From Pseudomonas citrullilanati (GTDB lineage Bacteria > Pseudomonadota > Gammaproteobacteria > Pseudomonadales > Pseudomonadaceae): DNA of 64,000 nucleotides. Where the stretch lies: NCBI RefSeq assembly GCF_030580855.1, contig NZ_JAUQOP010000023.1, forward strand, positions 27,777-91,776, written 5' to 3'. Position numbers and translations under genes: made by a program. A model generated the notes under the pieces. It was not told where the DNA came from, did no database searches, and was given only the letters and a program-made list of their open reading frames with translations. Each line of letters opens with the position of its first letter. Position 1 is the first letter of the stretch. Positions 60,537 to 64,000 of the stretch are shown one piece after another.

Positions 60537-61886
60537 ATGAACATGCCCGAACACGCTGCCAGCTCCCTGGCCAGTCAGCTCAAGCTCGATGCTCACTGGA
60601 TGCCCTACACGGCCAACCGCAATTTCCAGCGCGATCCGCGCCTGATCGTGGCCGCCGAAGGCAGTTGGTTGGTCGATGACAAGGGCCGCAAGGTCTATGA
60701 CTCATTGTCGGGCCTGTGGACCTGCGGTGCCGGGCACACCCGCAAGGAGATCCAGGAGGCGGTCGCCAAGCAATTGGGCACCCTCGACTATTCCCCAGGG
60801 TTCCAGTACGGCCATCCGTTGTCGTTTCAGTTGGCGGAAAAAATCACCAGCCTGACCCCCGGCAACCTCAATCACGTGTTCTTCACCGATTCGGGTTCCG
60901 AGTGCGCCGACACCGCGGTGAAGATGGTCCGGGCCTACTGGCGCCTCAAGGGGCAGGCGACCAAGACCAAGATGATCGGCCGTGCCCGTGGCTATCACGG
61001 CGTTAACATCGCCGGCACCAGCCTTGGCGGTGTCAGCGGCAACCGCAAGCTGTTCGGCCAGGCGATGATGGACGTCGATCATCTGCCGCACACGCTGCTG
61101 GCCAGCAATGCCTATTCTCGTGGCATGCCCAAGGAGGGAGGCGTCGCCCTCGCCGATGAGTTGCTGAAGCTGATCGAATTGCACGACGCTTCCAACATCG
61201 CGGCGGTGTTCGTCGAGCCGATGGCGGGCTCGGCCGGCGTGCTGGTGCCGCCTGAGGGCTACCTCAAGCGCCTGCGGGAAATCTGCGACCAGCACGGCAT
61301 CCTGCTGGTGTTTGACGAAGTGATCACCGGCTTCGGCCGCACCGGTTCGATGTTCGGTGCCGACAGCTTTGGCGTGACCCCGGACCTGATGTGCATCGCC
61401 AAGCAAGTCACCAACGGCGCGATCCCCATGGGCGCGGTGATTGCCAGCTCCGAGATCTACCAGACCTTCATGAACCAGCCGACGCCCGAGTACGCCGTGG
61501 AATTCCCCCATGGCTACACCTACTCGGCGCACCCGGTGGCTTGCGCGGCCGGTCTGGCGGCGCTGGATCTGTTGCAGAAGGAGAACCTGGTACAGAGCGT
61601 GGCCGAGATCGCCCCGCATTTCGAGAACGCATTGCATGGCGTGAAGGGCGCGAAGAACGTCATCGACATTCGCAACTACGGCCTGGCCGGGGCGATCCAG
61701 ATCGCCGCGCGCGACGGCGACGCAATCGTGCGTCCCTTCGAGGCCGGCATGGCGTTGTGGAAGGCCGGTTTCTATGTGCGGTTTGGCGGCGACACCTTGC
61801 AGTTCGGGCCAACCTTCAACAGCAAGCCGCAGGACCTGGACCGGTTGTTCGATGCGGTGGGTGAAGTGCTGAACAAGCTCGACTGA
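60537..61886 (+). CDS. bauA: Beta-alanine:pyruvate transaminase
   Basis: A 449-residue class III aminotransferase that transfers the amino group of beta-alanine (and other omega-amino acids) to pyruvate, giving malonate semialdehyde. The sequence is close to P. aeruginosa BauA along its length: AHWMPYTANRNFQRDPR, SLSGLWTCGAGH, GRARGYHGVN and FDEVITGFGR. Lys289 in IAKQVTNG binds PLP. I chose the ATG at 60537, eight bases after GAGAGG. mmsA follows and completes the pathway. Confidence 0.95.
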   Translation: MNMPEHAASSLASQLKLDAHWMPYTANRNFQRDPRLIVAAEGSWLVDDKGRKVYDSLSGLWTCGAGHTRKEIQEAVAKQLGTLDYSPGFQYGHPLSFQLAEKITSLTPGNLNHVFFTDSGSECADTAVKMVRAYWRLKGQATKTKMIGRARGYHGVNIAGTSLGGVSGNRKLFGQAMMDVDHLPHTLLASNAYSRGMPKEGGVALADELLKLIELHDASNIAAVFVEPMAGSAGVLVPPEGYLKRLREICDQHGILLVFDEVITGFGRTGSMFGADSFGVTPDLMCIAKQVTNGAIPMGAVIASSEIYQTFMNQPTPEYAVEFPHGYTYSAHPVACAAGLAALDLLQKENLVQSVAEIAPHFENALHGVKGAKNVIDIRNYGLAGAIQIAARDGDAIVRPFEAGMALWKAGFYVRFGGDTLQFGPTFNSKPQDLDRLFDAVGEVLNKLD

Positions 61887-61960
61887 CCCAACCTTCCTTA
61901 ATAGCTTTCAACAACGGGCGTCCGATGATGGGCGCCCGTGGATAACATCCTGGAGCCCCC

Positions 61961-63454
<1,494 letters not shown>

Positions 63455-63466
63455 GGGAGTAGTGGA

Positions 63467-63502
63467 AGAGGCCGGCGCCTTTAGGCGCCGGCCTCTTTAT
63501 TT
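63467..63502 (+). terminator. Rho-independent terminator of bauA-mmsA
   Basis: A 14-bp stem (AGAGGCCGGCGCCT and AGGCGCCGGCCTCT) with a 2-base loop followed by TTTATTT. Confidence 0.95.
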
Positions 63503-63546
63503 ACGGGGCTTTCTGACCGATATGACAGAATTGTGAAAAATAGGTG

Positions 63547-63574
63547 TTGACGGCAGTTTCCAGACGTCTATAAT
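63547..63574 (+). promoter_or_regulatory. rRNA operon promoter P1
   Basis: TTGACG and TATAAT 16 bases apart, with an A/T-rich stretch upstream. First of three tandem promoters before the rRNA leader. Confidence 0.85.
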
Positions 63575-63691
63575 TCGCCCCACTTCCGGCGCAGTCGAAA
63601 CGGAAAACTCCTTGAGTTTCAATGAGTTAGATGATTTTCGGCGGCGCAGGACTTCAGTTCATCGAAGTCCGGAAGCGCTGAAAAAGAGGTG

Positions 63692-63719
63692 TTGACAGCA
63701 GCGAACAACGCTGTAGAAT
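63692..63719 (+). promoter_or_regulatory. rRNA operon promoter P2
   Basis: TTGACA and TAGAAT 16 bases apart; the core is nearly the same as P3 (TTGACAGCA...GCTGTAGAAT). Confidence 0.88.
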
Positions 63720-63811
63720 TCGCCTCCCGCTAACGAGAGATCGGAAGCGCAAGTGGTTGAAGTTGTTGATGTTTCCCGAGGGAAACTTTGAAAAACTTCT
63801 AAAATAACCGC

Positions 63812-63839
63812 TTGACAGCAACACCAGGCGCTGTAGAAT
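63812..63839 (+). promoter_or_regulatory. rRNA operon promoter P3
   Basis: TTGACA and TAGAAT 16 bases apart, followed by the GC-rich discriminator GCGCGCC typical of stringently controlled stable-RNA promoters. Confidence 0.92.
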
Positions 63840-63845
63840 GCGCGC

Positions 63846-64000
63846 CTCGGTTGAGACGAAAGAATCAACCACCGCTCTTTAACAACTGAATCAAGCAATT
63901 CGTGTGGGTGCTTGTGGAGTCAGACTGCTAGTCAACAGATTATCAGCATCACAAGTTACTCCGCGAGAAATCAAAGATGTAACCAACGATTGCTGAGCCA
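63846..64000 (+). other. 16S rRNA leader with boxA antiterminator
   Basis: The leader contains boxA (GCTCTTTAACA at 63874-63884), used for antitermination, and continues to the window edge. The sequence is that of Pseudomonas pre-16S leaders. The mature 16S gene is not reached within the window. Confidence 0.88.

Noticed and set aside
63655..63900. Short open frames in the rRNA promoter region
   Set aside because: They overlap three consensus promoters and the boxA leader and have no ribosome binding site.

Overview
The window looks like a chromosomal segment of a fluorescent-group Pseudomonas. The gene order retS-purD-purH-fis-dusB-(zinc-ribbon gene)-prmA, then accC-accB-aroQ, a ctpL-like receptor, a gcbA-like diguanylate cyclase, a DUF2333 gene, a Nudix gene, a Sui1-like gene and speA matches what I remember of the P. 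aeruginosa PA4839-PA4856 region. The later cueR/copA/RIO-kinase block, the adenine and 8-oxoguanine deaminases and the beta-alanine block (bauR/bauA/mmsA) also have Pseudomonas counterparts. Typical Pseudomonas REP doublets (GTGGGAGC...GCTCCCAC) sit in many intergenic gaps. Coding density is high and the DNA is GC-rich.

Layout. 1-3.6 kb: 3' part of a large toxin-like gene with a TcdA/TcdB-type pore-forming and delivery region, cut by the window edge. 3.6-7 kb: marC and retS. 7-14 kb: purine biosynthesis, fis, dusB, prmA, all on the minus strand. 14.1-18.1 kb: a 1322-residue dermonecrotic-type toxin on the plus strand, inserted between prmA and accC. 18.1-20.5 kb: accC, accB, aroQ. 20.9-24.5 kb: chemoreceptor and diguanylate cyclase. 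24.8-29.1 kb: DUF2333, Nudix, Sui1-like, speA. 29.4-31.5 kb: a short VgrG and its DUF4123 adaptor, with no effector gene after them. 31.5-35.8 kb: MATE pump, small membrane protein, MazG-like and cmoM, and two DUF4136 lipoproteins. 35.9-41.4 kb: a MaoC / FabG-like / thiolase acyl-CoA module, an SBF-like transporter and an AraC regulator. 41.7-46.1 kb: RIO-like kinase and a copper module (cueR, copA, a small secreted protein, copZ) with two CueR-type operators. 46.2-59.4 kb: transporters, small regulators, oxidoreductases and purine-base deaminases. 59.5-63.5 kb: beta-alanine catabolism. 63.5-64 kb: three tandem strong promoters and the leader of an rRNA operon; the 16S gene itself lies beyond the window.

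The most interesting item is the C-terminal domain of the 14.1-18.1 kb toxin. It aligns without gaps around the active site to the chemotaxis glutamine deamidase CheD: Cys1146 and His1163 are spaced exactly as the catalytic Cys and His of CheD (17 residues apart), and a Ser lies at the position of the CheD Thr. I infer a CheD-fold protein deamidase used as the payload of a dermonecrotic-type toxin. Two large toxin-like genes therefore bracket the conserved retS-to-prmA block.

Limits: all homology statements come from motif recognition and memory of families; no search, alignment program or structure prediction was run. Positions of domains are approximate unless a residue number is given.
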